This document shows positions 7,888-18,500 of a DNA stretch of 45,588 nucleotides, one piece after another. The position numbers and the translations under genes are program-made. Each line of letters starts with the position of its first letter. The stretch's first letter is position 1. The notes below the pieces were generated by a model. The model saw only the letters and a program-made list of their open reading frames with translations. It ran no database searches and had not been told where the DNA came from. This DNA comes from Pseudomonas syringae pv. cilantro (lineage in GTDB: Bacteria; Pseudomonadota; Gammaproteobacteria; Pseudomonadales; Pseudomonadaceae): positions 68,055 through 113,642 of the forward strand of contig NZ_LGLN01000066.1 of NCBI RefSeq assembly GCF_001293775.1, in the 5' to 3' direction.

Positions 7888-9411
7888 ATGACCGTGATCA
7901 AGCAAGACGACCTGATTCAGAGCGTTGCAGACGCCCTGCAGTTCATATCCTATTACCACCCCGTGGATTTCATCCAGGCCATGCACGAGGCGTATCTGCG
8001 TGAAGAGTCGCCTGCCGCCCGCGACTCCATCGCCCAGATCCTGATCAACTCGCGCATGTGCGCGACCGGTCATCGCCCGATCTGTCAGGACACCGGCATC
8101 GTCACCGTTTTCGTGCGCGTCGGTATGGACGTTCGCTGGGACGGCGCCACCATGGGCCTGGACGACATGATCAACGAAGGTGTGCGTCGCGCCTACAACC
8201 TGCCTGAAAACGTCCTGCGCGCTTCGATCCTCGCCGACCCGGCAGGCGCTCGCAAAAACACCAAGGACAATACCCCGGCGGTCATCCACTACTCCATCGT
8301 CCCGGGTAACACCGTGGAAGTGGATGTCGCAGCGAAAGGCGGCGGTTCGGAAAACAAATCGAAGATGGCGATGCTCAACCCGTCCGATTCGATCGTCGAC
8401 TGGGTGCTGAAAACCGTGCCGACCATGGGCGCTGGCTGGTGCCCGCCGGGCATGCTCGGCATCGGCATCGGCGGCACGGCTGAAAAAGCCGCCGTCATGG
8501 CCAAGGAAGTGTTGATGGAATCCATCGACATTCATGAGCTGAAAGCCCGCGGCCCGCAAAACCGTATCGATGAGATGCGTCTGGAGCTGTTCGAGAAGGT
8601 CAACCAGCTGGGCATCGGTGCTCAGGGCCTTGGCGGTCTGACCACCGTGCTCGACGTCAAGATCATGGATTACCCGACCCACGCTGCCTCGCTGCCGGTG
8701 TGCATGATCCCCAACTGCGCCGCCACCCGTCACGCCCACTTCGTACTCGACGGCTCCGGCCCTGCTTCGCTAGAAGCACCGCCGCTGGATGCCTACCCGG
8801 AAATCGTCTGGGAAGCCGGCCCGTCGGCCCGCCGTGTCGATCTCGACACCCTGACGCCGGAAGACGTGCAAAGCTGGAAGCCGGGCGAAACCGTGCTGCT
8901 CAACGGCAAGATGCTCACCGGTCGCGACGCTGCGCACAAACGCATGGTCGAGATGCTCAACAAGGGCGAAACCCTGCCGGTGGACCTGAAAGGTCGCTTC
9001 ATCTACTACGTTGGCCCGGTTGATCCGGTACGCGAAGAAGTCGTCGGCCCTGCTGGCCCGACCACAGCTACGCGGATGGACAAATTCACCCGCCAGATCC
9101 TCGACCAGACCGGCCTGCTGGGCATGATCGGCAAATCCGAACGCGGCCCGACCGCCATCGAAGCCATTCGTGAGCACAAGGCGGTGTACCTGATGGCCGT
9201 TGGCGGCGCTGCTTATCTTGTGGCTCAGGCGATCAAGAAATCCAGAGTCGTAGCCTTCGCCGAGCTGGGCATGGAAGCGATCTACGAGTTCGAGGTCAAG
9301 GACATGCCGGTGACCGTTGCCGTAGACAGCACCGGTGAATCGGTACACATCACCGGCCCGCAGATCTGGCAGAAAAAGATCAGCGACAGTCTGGCGGTGG
9401 AAGTGCAGTAA
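7888..9411 (+). CDS. fumA: Class I (iron-sulfur) fumarate hydratase
   Basis: Fumarase of the oxygen-sensitive 4Fe-4S class, 507 residues. It hydrates fumarate to L-malate in the TCA cycle. Cluster ligand candidates are C66 in the RPICQDTG motif and C277 in CMIPNCAATRH, and the class I motif GGGSENKS is present near residue 150. Both the alpha (N-terminal) and beta (C-terminal, GKMLTGRDAAHKRM) regions are joined in one chain, as in FumA and FumB. AGAGGAG lies upstream of the ATG. No terminator is evident before the Tc island begins. The paralogue suffix is by analogy. Confidence 0.95.
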   Translation: MTVIKQDDLIQSVADALQFISYYHPVDFIQAMHEAYLREESPAARDSIAQILINSRMCATGHRPICQDTGIVTVFVRVGMDVRWDGATMGLDDMINEGVRRAYNLPENVLRASILADPAGARKNTKDNTPAVIHYSIVPGNTVEVDVAAKGGGSENKSKMAMLNPSDSIVDWVLKTVPTMGAGWCPPGMLGIGIGGTAEKAAVMAKEVLMESIDIHELKARGPQNRIDEMRLELFEKVNQLGIGAQGLGGLTTVLDVKIMDYPTHAASLPVCMIPNCAATRHAHFVLDGSGPASLEAPPLDAYPEIVWEAGPSARRVDLDTLTPEDVQSWKPGETVLLNGKMLTGRDAAHKRMVEMLNKGETLPVDLKGRFIYYVGPVDPVREEVVGPAGPTTATRMDKFTRQILDQTGLLGMIGKSERGPTAIEAIREHKAVYLMAVGGAAYLVAQAIKKSRVVAFAELGMEAIYEFEVKDMPVTVAVDSTGESVHITGPQIWQKKISDSLAVEVQ

Positions 9412-9422
9412 GCATTAGCCTG

Positions 9423-9530
9423 TCAAGTAGCGAGTTCGGTTGGCATGACGGACTCGCCATCGCTCACGGCATAAGTAACGCCATCCTGAAATCGCGAAGA
9501 GACTTTAGTTATATTGAATGCAAGCGTACC
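9423..9530 (-). other. Open frame remnant beyond the first tccC gene
   Basis: Immediately past the tccC stop, a different minus-strand frame reads GTLAFNITKVSSRFQDG, continues with TYAVSDGESVMPTELAT and then stops. It has no start of its own and overlaps the last codons of tccC. It reads like the C-terminal end of a protein, and could be the tail of an older toxin cassette displaced by the present one. I do not recognise the family, and chance is possible in so short a stretch. Confidence 0.3.
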
Positions 9531-12322
9531 TTTACAGAGTTCTTTTCAAAAAAAGCCACACTGGCTGAATTTTTAATTGCCTCTTGAAAATCCAGGCCCC
9601 TCTCAAAATCCAGAAACTCCATTGACTTCCATTCAATAGGCGCGTGGGACTGCCATTCGATATAGCTAGAAAACTCAGACGTTCGCCCACCAGCCTGTTG
9701 TCCGTTTATGCACTGGAAGAGCACTCCCCATGTATCTAGAAGCATGTCACGTATCAGGGGAAATACATTCCGCGACGACGCCAGATTATTTAGGCCAGCA
9801 CCCGAAAGCATACTATCTGACCCCGTAAAGGTCATATAAGATCTTGCTTCTTCCATTAAATGGAAAGCAGCACGGCCATACATAGGAGCACCACCAACCG
9901 TGCGTTCATCCCTGGTGATTTGAAGAGCACCGTAAGTAGGCCGGTGGTACTCTTTATAGTTTTGCTTCCCTGACACTGCTGATTTACGGGTCAACTCAGA
10001 TGTTGAGCGCTTATATTCAAACATCTGATTTTCAGCCTGATCCCTCCCTTTCGTAGCAGCACTTTCCTCTTTTAAGTTATGCCAAACGTTCACTATTCCT
10101 TCGCCCTCCAACGTTCCAAGCTTTTCTGGTGATAGGTTGAACGTCATTGGGGCCGCCTCAAGAACTGCGCTTGCCGCCTCTAAAATCTCACCCACGCTTC
10201 CTGCATAAGACGCGCCCAAACGCGTCTTTAATGAATCGATGGCTTGCTCTTTATCCTTCGCTTTCTTCTCCATTATTTTGGGTTGAAGGTAGGTATCAAA
10301 GTGCAGTTTGCTCGCTTCAACAACCCGATTGGCAGCATTACTACGCTCACCAACAAACCCATCGATATCGACGAAAACTGTTGGAGCATTCCCGACAAAA
10401 CAATACAGATTCAACCCATCCACAGCCCCCCCCGGGTCCGGACTTATCCACCGCTGCAACCACGGCGCGTAATACCTGAACCCGTAATAATAAAGCCCGC
10501 TGGCATCGCGCTCTTTACCAGAATAACGCACTGTCTTGTACTTGGCCTCCACTGCACTACGCGCCGCCCACCAGGCCGTACCGCCGAACGGATAATAACT
10601 TTCCTGGCTGATCAGGCCGCCTTGCTGATCAAGCTCCAGCGTGCTCGAGCCCAGATGATCACCCAGGCTGTAACGCACCTGATCGTTCGCAATAGAGCCC
10701 GGTTTTCCAGCCTCCCAGTGCAATACCCGCACGCTGTGGCGACCGGCCTGAGCCGTAACGACATGAAGGATTTCGCCATCGGCTGTGGTCCGGATTTCCA
10801 GTCCCGGCAGGTAGCGCACTTCGCTGACGAGGGTACGCCCCGAGGCCTGCGAACGCGTGATCTTGCTGCAGCGCTGGCCCTGGCCGTCGTATACATAGCG
10901 CTCTTCATCATTCGGTCCGTCTTCACGTTGCACGGTAGTTATTTGCCGCAACTGATTACGCACATCCCAGCTCATGGTCTGCCCACGCACGAGTTGCAAC
11001 AGGTTGCCGTTGGCGTCGAAACTCGTGGCGAAATTCACTTCCCCGTCATCGTCGGGCAGGCTGCGATTGCTGTCCGGGGCGACGTGCATGTTGCGGGTGA
11101 AGTTATGAGCGCCTTCGTGGCGCATTTGCAGCAGATTACCCGCAGTGTCGTAGCTGTAACTTTGTTTGTAATTGCTGATCTGACAAGGATCAAGTGCTGG
11201 AATAGATTGCAGACCGGGCAACGCCGGACCATGGCTGGCCCCGTTTCTGACTTCACGGCCACTGGCTTCGATCAGTTGATACAGCGTGTCGTAGCGGTAA
11301 CGATTTATCGGTTCGATAAGCTCGTTGCCGCAGTATCGGTCTGGTTGGGAGGTATCGTTGATGAGCACGACATTACCCACCGGGTCATAACAGTAATTCA
11401 GCCTTTGCAACACAGAGCCATCAGCAGATACAGCGCAGAGTTGAGTCAGTCGACCGTCCTGTTGATCATAGGAATAATGACTGACGACGCCATTACTCGC
11501 TGTTTCCCGTTCGACCTGATCAAAAGCGTTGTAGTGAATTTCGCTAACCAGCGTTTGCGGTTGTGTGGCGCCGGCCAACGCCACGTCAACGGCACCCGGT
11601 TGTCCGGCCACAGTATGGCTGAATTCCTGTGAGTTGTTTCTGGCGTCCATCTGCCTGGTTGTTTCGCCAAGCGCATTGAACGTCATTCGGTTTATGAACA
11701 CTTCACTTTCCAGCACAGCATCGCGATCAGGCTCTGCGAGCGGCCAGTCTGGTGTCTCCTGTGAGTTCAGAAACCGCCGACTTTCGATCAGGACTGTGCC
11801 GAGCACGCCATAGTCCGACAGAAGACGCGAGCCCGCTGTGTCGTCGTGGCGAACCAGTTGATTGCACTGGTTACGCTCAGCAGCGGCAGGTCCGCCATAA
11901 GTGAAGCGCTCGGCAATTCGGCCGGCCTCGTTGTGCGACACAGGGCGCAACAGCCCGTCGTATTCGATCTGGCGCTGGTTGTCACGTCCATCCCGGCTGT
12001 CGACTGGCTGCCCTGCTTCACCGTTCAGGCTCACCCGCCAACCTGAATCGACGCTTTTCGATAGCAGCAAAGCCCCGGACAAGCTGAAGATTTGCATCAG
12101 GTTCACAGGCGCGCAGACGTATTTCAAACCGCTGAAAAGACGTGGATCGCGACAGGCAATCAGTCGCCCGGCCTTGTCGAAATATTGCTGCGTCACTCTG
12201 GCTTCAACAGGTTGCCCATCAGCGCCACGATAGAAATGCACATTGCGTACAGGCAGGCCCCGTGGATCGCTAACCGACAATTGCGGCGTGTTGGTGTGCA
12301 TGCCCGGGTTCTTCGCTTTCAT
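9509..12322 (-). CDS. tccC1: Tc toxin C subunit (TccC-like RHS protein) with ART/DUF3626-like tail
   Basis: A 937-residue TccC-family protein. Residues 1 to about 635 are the RHS/YD-repeat shell, ending with the conserved core (YSGKERDASGLYYYGFRYY, WISPDPGGAVDGLNLY), after which TcC proteins cleave themselves to free the toxic tail. The tail of about 300 residues (nt 9509-10410) has RPTYGALQI, GGAPMYGRAAFHL, TFTGSDS and YIEWQSHAPIEW. This pattern recalls the DUF3626/ADP-ribosyltransferase-like family; that match is from memory and is an inference. The ATG at 12322 is chosen because AGGA lies about 10 bases upstream; a GTG at 12340 and an ATG at 12301 are alternatives. The tail DNA is visibly richer in A+T than the core. 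The gene points away from the TcA/TcB genes, and its core repeats that of the second tccC. Confidence 0.9.
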   Translation of the reverse strand: MKAKNPGMHTNTPQLSVSDPRGLPVRNVHFYRGADGQPVEARVTQQYFDKAGRLIACRDPRLFSGLKYVCAPVNLMQIFSLSGALLLSKSVDSGWRVSLNGEAGQPVDSRDGRDNQRQIEYDGLLRPVSHNEAGRIAERFTYGGPAAAERNQCNQLVRHDDTAGSRLLSDYGVLGTVLIESRRFLNSQETPDWPLAEPDRDAVLESEVFINRMTFNALGETTRQMDARNNSQEFSHTVAGQPGAVDVALAGATQPQTLVSEIHYNAFDQVERETASNGVVSHYSYDQQDGRLTQLCAVSADGSVLQRLNYCYDPVGNVVLINDTSQPDRYCGNELIEPINRYRYDTLYQLIEASGREVRNGASHGPALPGLQSIPALDPCQISNYKQSYSYDTAGNLLQMRHEGAHNFTRNMHVAPDSNRSLPDDDGEVNFATSFDANGNLLQLVRGQTMSWDVRNQLRQITTVQREDGPNDEERYVYDGQGQRCSKITRSQASGRTLVSEVRYLPGLEIRTTADGEILHVVTAQAGRHSVRVLHWEAGKPGSIANDQVRYSLGDHLGSSTLELDQQGGLISQESYYPFGGTAWWAARSAVEAKYKTVRYSGKERDASGLYYYGFRYYAPWLQRWISPDPGGAVDGLNLYCFVGNAPTVFVDIDGFVGERSNAANRVVEASKLHFDTYLQPKIMEKKAKDKEQAIDSLKTRLGASYAGSVGEILEAASAVLEAAPMTFNLSPEKLGTLEGEGIVNVWHNLKEESAATKGRDQAENQMFEYKRSTSELTRKSAVSGKQNYKEYHRPTYGALQITRDERTVGGAPMYGRAAFHLMEEARSYMTFTGSDSMLSGAGLNNLASSRNVFPLIRDMLLDTWGVLFQCINGQQAGGRTSEFSSYIEWQSHAPIEWKSMEFLDFERGLDFQEAIKNSASVAFFEKNSVKVRLHSI
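10440..11540 (-). repeat. RHS-core inverted repeat, copy 1
   Basis: This part of the first tccC is nearly identical in DNA and protein to 25520-26640 in the opposite orientation. The translated blocks RYCGNELIEPINRYRYDTLY, GAHNFTRNMHVAPDSNRSLP and SYYPFGGTAWWAARSA occur in both. In a stretch of about 115 bases compared by eye (around CGATACTGCGGCAACGAGC) only about two bases differ. It forms the left arm of a large inverted repeat around the TcA/TcB genes. Confidence 0.9.
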
Positions 12323-12580
12323 CCTTGAAATTCCTGCCACCCGTTAGTGATACCCATCAACCATAACATCAGGCGAACGGACGCATGTGGTTCGCTCAAG
12401 AACCAATAGGCATAACCTCCGAGCAGTCAATCGCTAATGAATATACCTTCAGCATCGGGCACGAAGACTTTGTTTTAAATAGAAATTATTAGTGTTATTG
12501 AGTGTTGACTGGCACTTTTGTCAGGTAGACGCGAGCGCCATGGTAGACAAAGCTGGGTCATGATCACTGGAGAGCCAGAC
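12323..12580. promoter_or_regulatory. Divergent promoter region of the Tc cluster
   Basis: A gap of about 260 bases separates the minus-strand tccC and the plus-strand TcA genes, with an A+T-rich core at about 12465-12505. Promoters for both directions should lie here. TTGACT at 12505-12510 resembles a -35 box, but I see no matching -10 at normal spacing. No operator could be assigned. Confidence 0.4.
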
Positions 12581-15523
12581 ATGAACGAGCAACCCTTCTC
12601 CCTATTACGCAACCTGGCCCGATCCGGGGACAATACGCACAAGCATGACGATGGCCAGGTATCGTTCATCGACGCGATGGAAAAACTGAATGTACATTCA
12701 GTGTTCGATATCGTACGGCGCTCCAAAACCGCCTTTGTTCGCGAACTCTCACGCATCAGTGACGCTGATGCAGCGCTCGCCTATGAAAACGCTCGTTGTT
12801 ACGCCACTCAGATCGTGCGCCTGTATCGCAATCAACTGCTGTCTTCAGGCCGAACCCAACAGCTGACGCGGCGCACCGGCGTGCGTTCGCTGGTAGACAT
12901 CGGGCCTGGCTTTCCCAATCTTTTCAAGGAAAACTGGGATCTGCTTTGCAAGGTGGGTGCGATAGAAGCGAAGGATTCGCCGGTAGCATACCTGACGTCC
13001 TTGTACCGCTTCGCTCTGGAACAGCTGGAAGGCAGCATTGCGGAAGACAGCCGAATCAAACTCCATGACCGACGGCCTGACCTCGAAGATCTGTTGATCG
13101 ATCAACAAAGCACCTTCACGCCAATCCCCACGCTGCACATCGTCAATCAAGTGTTAAGTAAAGCCATCAGCGCCTACGTGGACACGGTGCCAGCTGACAA
13201 GAATAAGTCTATTTACCAATTGGTGGCCGAGAAACAACACCCGTTTCAGTTTCCTTACAACTTTCACTTTCAACAGATCAGCCTTGGGCTTGCCGGGAAG
13301 AAGCCGACGTTAGGCGAGCTGAGTTACCGCGTCAGCCTTGAAGTTCCAACCACGTCAGGGTACGGCAGTGACTATGGAAAAGTGCAGCACTCCAGTGCCA
13401 TTGCACAGGTGCTGATGAGCGGAGCAGGCCCAGAGCAACAATCAATCGTGCTTGAACCTGCCCTATCCAGTCAGGCAAACGCCGACACGTCGGCAGACCT
13501 GACCCGCCAGTTCTTCAAAACGAAATACAACGTTGATTACGTCGACGACGCCAGCAATCCTTTGAATAATCTGAACGTCTTCCTGGAGAAGACGGGTCTG
13601 GACAGCGACGGAGTCGAAGCCCTTCTTGCCATAGGCAGCCACACGGCCTATGCCTCCCCCAACATCCTGTCAGCGAAACACACCGCGGATGAAGACTCCC
13701 CACTCGAGGCAAGCCTGAAAGCAATCAAGGCCCGATTCGGAGCTGGCTACGTCAATGGCCCGACCACTCAGCCGGCAATGGCTACAAGCAAGGATGCATA
13801 CGGCATTGAGCGACTGATAAACACCAGCGTGGACCGCTTCGACCGCCTGCAACGCATGATCCGTCTGCAGCGCTGGACAGGCATTCCTTTTTCAGCGCTG
13901 GACACGTTGATCATGGCGGTCATTCGCTCCGAAGGCAGCGTCAACCTTCCGATGGTGCTGACGGTTAATACGCTACGCGCACTGGGAACCTATCGGTATC
14001 TCGACAAACGTTACGGTCTTGCGCCTGATGAGTTTGCAGCCTTTGTTCACCTTATGGCCGGCGAGGCAAACGATGGGCGCTTGCCGATGTTCGACCGGGT
14101 CTTCAACAACCCGGCATTATTCGATACCCCACTGGTATTGAGCGGGTCAATTCTTTACCTCGATCATGACAGTAGCCAGTACGTCAAGGCTCGCGCTCAG
14201 TTGAGCCGAGCCTTGCATTTATCCAGCACTCATGAGGGCCTGAGGCAGCTGGCCATTGATGTTCGCGAACTGATTGGCAACGCGCCTACTGACTTCAGAC
14301 TCAATTTGAGAATGATCTCTTCGCTGTACCGCCAAACCCGCATCGCTTCGATGCTCGGTCTGACCGCTTTAGAAAGCAGGGCATTGATCGACCTGCTCGG
14401 CAGTGAGTCTTATCGGAAAAAGGTGATCTCAGGTCAACTCGACGACACCGAACCGGACGTGCTCGATATCCTGATGCAACTGGACTGGGCAGTCACGTGG
14501 CTCAAAGCTTCTGATCGAGACATCGCCACACTGCGACGTCAGATAGGCTGGGACATGACCGAAACAATAGTCACGCAGGAGCTGACTGTTCAGCTTGAGC
14601 AATTAACCAACGATGCGCGCCAGGCTGTATTGAAGAGAGACCAGTTGGCATCCCTTGACTTGCCAAGCAAGGATGACCAAAACAATGCTATCACCTGGTG
14701 GAATATTCTCCATGTCCTGATCGACTTATCAGGGCTGGTCATACCCCAGCCGCTGGCCGAAGACCCAGCGTTCAGCATCCGCAGAACCCTCCATGAGCGC
14801 TTGTCTCATATCGCGATCGGGGAACCCCTTTTAACCGAAATCGAAGCCAGACTTGCAACGTTCATATTGAACGGCTACCTCAATCAACATCGATTGATGG
14901 AAGGGTTGTTGCTGACCCTGACCGGTTTGCCGCTGGACCGTTGCGAACCGGTCATACGCTGGGCAGGCAGCGACGTAAGCAAATTCCTGGGTGAGTTACT
15001 GCTGGGTAAAGGCGTCATTCAGACGCTCACGAAACTGATTCGCTATTCAGAAGTCAGCCAGCAACTGGGGCTAAGCGCCCGGGCATTACGCACGTTTTTG
15101 ATCAATCCACGCTGGCTGTATCCAGAAGTTGGCTTCCTGCTTCCCCTTTCAATGAACAGTCTGTATTTGCTCGACCGTTACCGCGACTGGCGCGACAACT
15201 GCGGTTACCCGGAAGAAGCGCTGCTCGAGTATTTCAAGCAAGCCAATGACACGCCTCGAGACAATACGCAATGTGCTGCGCGGCTGGCGTCACTGACAGG
15301 CTGGACGTCATCTGAAGTACTGGCCGCAAACGCATTGCTGACGGGGTCAGATCGTATCGCTTCCAACATGCACGAAGTGGACTGGTTGAGCCGGATGCAC
15401 AACGCCAGCGATGTCACCGGCCTCTCGGCAAAACAATTACTGTCGGCTACTGACCTGACAGCGACCAGCACTGCCTCGCACTGGAAGTCCGTAGGCGAAG
15501 CCGTGATAGCCGCCAACCGTTAA
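12581..15523 (+). CDS. tccA: Tc toxin A subunit, N-terminal half (TcaA/TccA-like)
   Basis: A 980-residue protein matching the N-terminal half of TcA toxins. The first roughly 330 residues have the VRP1/SpvA-like fold (FDIVRRSKTAFVRELSRISDADA, YENARCYATQIVRLYRNQLL, SPVAYLTSLYRFALEQLE, RRPDLEDLLIDQQST). The rest is the helical alpha-solenoid part of the TcA shell. It lacks the channel, which is encoded by the next gene, so TcA is split as in tcaA/tcaB and tccA/tccB of Photorhabdus and Yersinia. The ATG at 12581 has GGAG eight bases upstream; an earlier in-frame start at 12518 has no such support. A 41-base gap separates it from the second half, implying one operon. No signal peptide is seen; Tc proteins use special export routes. 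Confidence 0.93.
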   Translation: MNEQPFSLLRNLARSGDNTHKHDDGQVSFIDAMEKLNVHSVFDIVRRSKTAFVRELSRISDADAALAYENARCYATQIVRLYRNQLLSSGRTQQLTRRTGVRSLVDIGPGFPNLFKENWDLLCKVGAIEAKDSPVAYLTSLYRFALEQLEGSIAEDSRIKLHDRRPDLEDLLIDQQSTFTPIPTLHIVNQVLSKAISAYVDTVPADKNKSIYQLVAEKQHPFQFPYNFHFQQISLGLAGKKPTLGELSYRVSLEVPTTSGYGSDYGKVQHSSAIAQVLMSGAGPEQQSIVLEPALSSQANADTSADLTRQFFKTKYNVDYVDDASNPLNNLNVFLEKTGLDSDGVEALLAIGSHTAYASPNILSAKHTADEDSPLEASLKAIKARFGAGYVNGPTTQPAMATSKDAYGIERLINTSVDRFDRLQRMIRLQRWTGIPFSALDTLIMAVIRSEGSVNLPMVLTVNTLRALGTYRYLDKRYGLAPDEFAAFVHLMAGEANDGRLPMFDRVFNNPALFDTPLVLSGSILYLDHDSSQYVKARAQLSRALHLSSTHEGLRQLAIDVRELIGNAPTDFRLNLRMISSLYRQTRIASMLGLTALESRALIDLLGSESYRKKVISGQLDDTEPDVLDILMQLDWAVTWLKASDRDIATLRRQIGWDMTETIVTQELTVQLEQLTNDARQAVLKRDQLASLDLPSKDDQNNAITWWNILHVLIDLSGLVIPQPLAEDPAFSIRRTLHERLSHIAIGEPLLTEIEARLATFILNGYLNQHRLMEGLLLTLTGLPLDRCEPVIRWAGSDVSKFLGELLLGKGVIQTLTKLIRYSEVSQQLGLSARALRTFLINPRWLYPEVGFLLPLSMNSLYLLDRYRDWRDNCGYPEEALLEYFKQANDTPRDNTQCAARLASLTGWTSSEVLAANALLTGSDRIASNMHEVDWLSRMHNASDVTGLSAKQLLSATDLTATSTASHWKSVGEAVIAANR

Positions 15524-15564
15524 GCCGTGAGCATTAACCTGTTCAATGCCATGGAGGCCTGATC

Positions 15565-18500
15565 ATGTCCGATACCCTTGAAAGCCGGCTTAACGAATCT
15601 TTTCGCGATGCGCTGGTGGCTTACTATCTGGGTGAGGTAGTACCCAACGACCCGATGCTGAAACGCCTGGGCCTGGACCAGCGGTTGAAAACGGCCAATG
15701 ACCTGTACGAGTTTTTTCTGCTCGACAATCAGGTCGGCAATGAAGTCCAGAGCAGTCATATTGCATCGGCAATCAGCAGTCTGCAGCAACTCATCAACGG
15801 CACTTTGCTGGGAATGGAACCGGGGTATGAAACGTTGCAGCCGACCGACGCACGCTTTGTAGAATGGCGTGACCGCAGCAGCCAATACCCGATCTGGGCG
15901 GCCAATATGCAATTGGCGCTTTACCCGGAGATCTATATTTCTCCGGCATTGCGATTGAAAAAATCCAACTATTTCGCGCAGCTGGAAAACGACATCAACC
16001 AGAACCGAATCAATATCGACACCGCGCAAGACGCGGTGAAGGCCTATCTGGCCAGTTTTGAAGAAGTCGCCAACCTGACGATCATCAACGGCTACATCGA
16101 CAGCGACCGCTTCGCAGAGGGCAAGTACTACTTTATCGGCAAGTCGCGCGCCGAGAACATTTATTACTGGCGCACGGTGGACATGAATGAGCGTGCGTAC
16201 AAGGAAGGCACTGAAGGGGCGAAGTTCGATAATCCGACACCCGGTGCCTGGTCCGACTGGAAGCGCGCCGAGATCGGCATCAACGCCAATACACTGGAAA
16301 GAACCATCCGTCCGGTGTATTTCAACAATCGGTTGTTTGTGACGTGGGTGGACTTGATTCATGTTACCGAACAGGTAGACGTCACGCTGCCCACCGGCAC
16401 AGTCAAGCCAGGTGCCGATGGCAGTGTCCCGATCAGTCCACCAGGCGATATAGCCCCCTTGACGGTGATCACCCCCAATGTGCGCCTGGTGTTGAATATT
16501 TCCTATAAAAAATATGATGACTCCTGGAGCGCACCACAAATCTACATGGACGTGACCACACCCAACGTCTTTGCCCGCACAGGCAAGGCAGTCAACCTGG
16601 AAAGAGACCTGAACAGTATCGCGATTTTCGACGTGTCGGCATCACCGGAATCGCTGTTTATCGCCATGTATGCGGGTGAATCGCTGACGCTTGGTGACAC
16701 CGATGGCTCAACGTCGACGTATGCCTTTCTGCACACAGCCTTTATCGACAAGAACTTCAACACCACGCCAGCCTTTCCGGTTGCGAACTACGTAGAGGCC
16801 GTTTCCGGCAAGGCAGATCTGGGTCTGGAGCAACCTCGCGTGCGCAAGACCTGCTGGGCATTTGCTTTAAAGAACAAGGGGAATTTTCAGTTTACGTGGA
16901 GCCTTTATATTCGGTTGAAGTCATCGTTGACCACAGCACCCAATGGGGGCGATACATGGTGGAACTGCCTAGGCCACCAGAACACGATTACCGATATGAC
17001 GGGGGCGCTTCAACCCGTTTTGAACCTGAACGCTTCGTCCATCACACTGTCCACGGCGCTGAATAGCGATATCCGCGGCGATGATTATCTAGAGGTTTTA
17101 CTGACATTCAGGGTAGAACGTCGCAGCTGGGCACTTAAACTTATTGTTGAGCCTGACTATTTGACTAACCCCTTCGCCACCTTAAAAAGTGGATCAACCC
17201 TGTCTATATTAACTCCCGAATCAGCGGTAGGAAAGATTCACTTCACGCTCGTCACGTCCGACGCTGTCGATGATAATATGTTTGACTTCCTGCTCGATGA
17301 AAACTTTCAAAACTACCGAATCAGCGGCACCGCCCAAGTAAAAAACATCGAAAATGGAAAATGCAAACCCGGTATTATCAGCGCGTTACTCTATAATCAA
17401 GCACACCCTGGCTTTATAAGATCGGGCGTCATCATAATTGAAGCCCTCACTTGGAGCGACCGCCTGGATACGACTGCAGAGGGGCAGGTTCTGAGCGCTA
17501 AGGACTATACATTCGCTCAATGGTTCAGTTACCCATTGGATATGAACGTCCCCCACAACAACTCGCAAAAGCACCTGACCGCACGACCTCCGACCAGCAG
17601 CATTACAGCACCGAACCGTTACGAAACAACCATTACATTCGATAAATCCACGCTTCTGCCAAATCTTCCGCAAACCCAATTCATCAGCGGATCGAAAAAG
17701 TTCTATATCACTCATGGCATCTGCGTCAACTCGGTTAATCCCGCGGTCTGGATCGGTAACGCCCTCAAATCCACCGAAATAGAGCTGGAGTGGGCAACCG
17801 CTGATGGAAGCGACCCCGTCTCCCCCAAAATCAACAAACGCATAAGCGCCATTCTGGGGATCGCCGAATACATCGATTTCTCCGCCTCCAGCATTCGGTT
17901 CAGCGACAACTCGACCACCGACACCCGCGACCCGATCCGCATGAACACGCTGTTCGCCCGCGAGTTGATCAACAAAGCCAACATTGCGCTCGAAGCCCTG
18001 TTGTCGTGGGACACCCAGCAACTTCAGGAGCCGCCTATCGATGAAAACGACATCCCTGACCTGATGGACTTCAAAGGCGCCAACGGTCTGTACTTCTGGG
18101 AACTGTTTCTGCACCTGCCATTCATGATTTCTCACCGCCTCAATCTGGAACAACGCTTTACCGATGCCGAACGCTGGCTCGGGTTCATCTTCGATCCGGG
18201 TCGCAAAAAGACAGGCAGCGCGCCCGCTTACTGGAACGTTAGGCCGCTGGTGGAACTACCAGACCCGGATTACTTTTTGCGCGCGCCCATCGACCCGGAT
18301 GGCATCGCGGCAAGCGACCCGGTGCGCTATCAGAAAGCAGTTTATTTCCATTACATCAAGAACCTGATCGACCGTGGTGACATGGCCTATCGGCAACTGA
18401 CACCCGACAGCCTCGGAGAAGCCAAGCTGTGGTACGTGCGCATACTGGATCTGCTAGGGCCGCGCCCGGATGTGAAACTGACCAGCCAATGGACACCGAT

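Noticed and set aside
9412..9508. tRNA or attachment site at the left edge of the Tc island
   Set aside because: No cloverleaf sequence and no direct repeat shared with the right edge could be seen by eye.
10244..11632. 462-residue plus-strand frame across the first tccC
   Set aside because: Antisense shadow of the RHS core; a similar shadow appears opposite the second tccC because the cores are repeated.
12505..12533. TTGACT as -35 of a Tc-operon promoter
   Set aside because: No acceptable -10 hexamer at 16-18 bases.
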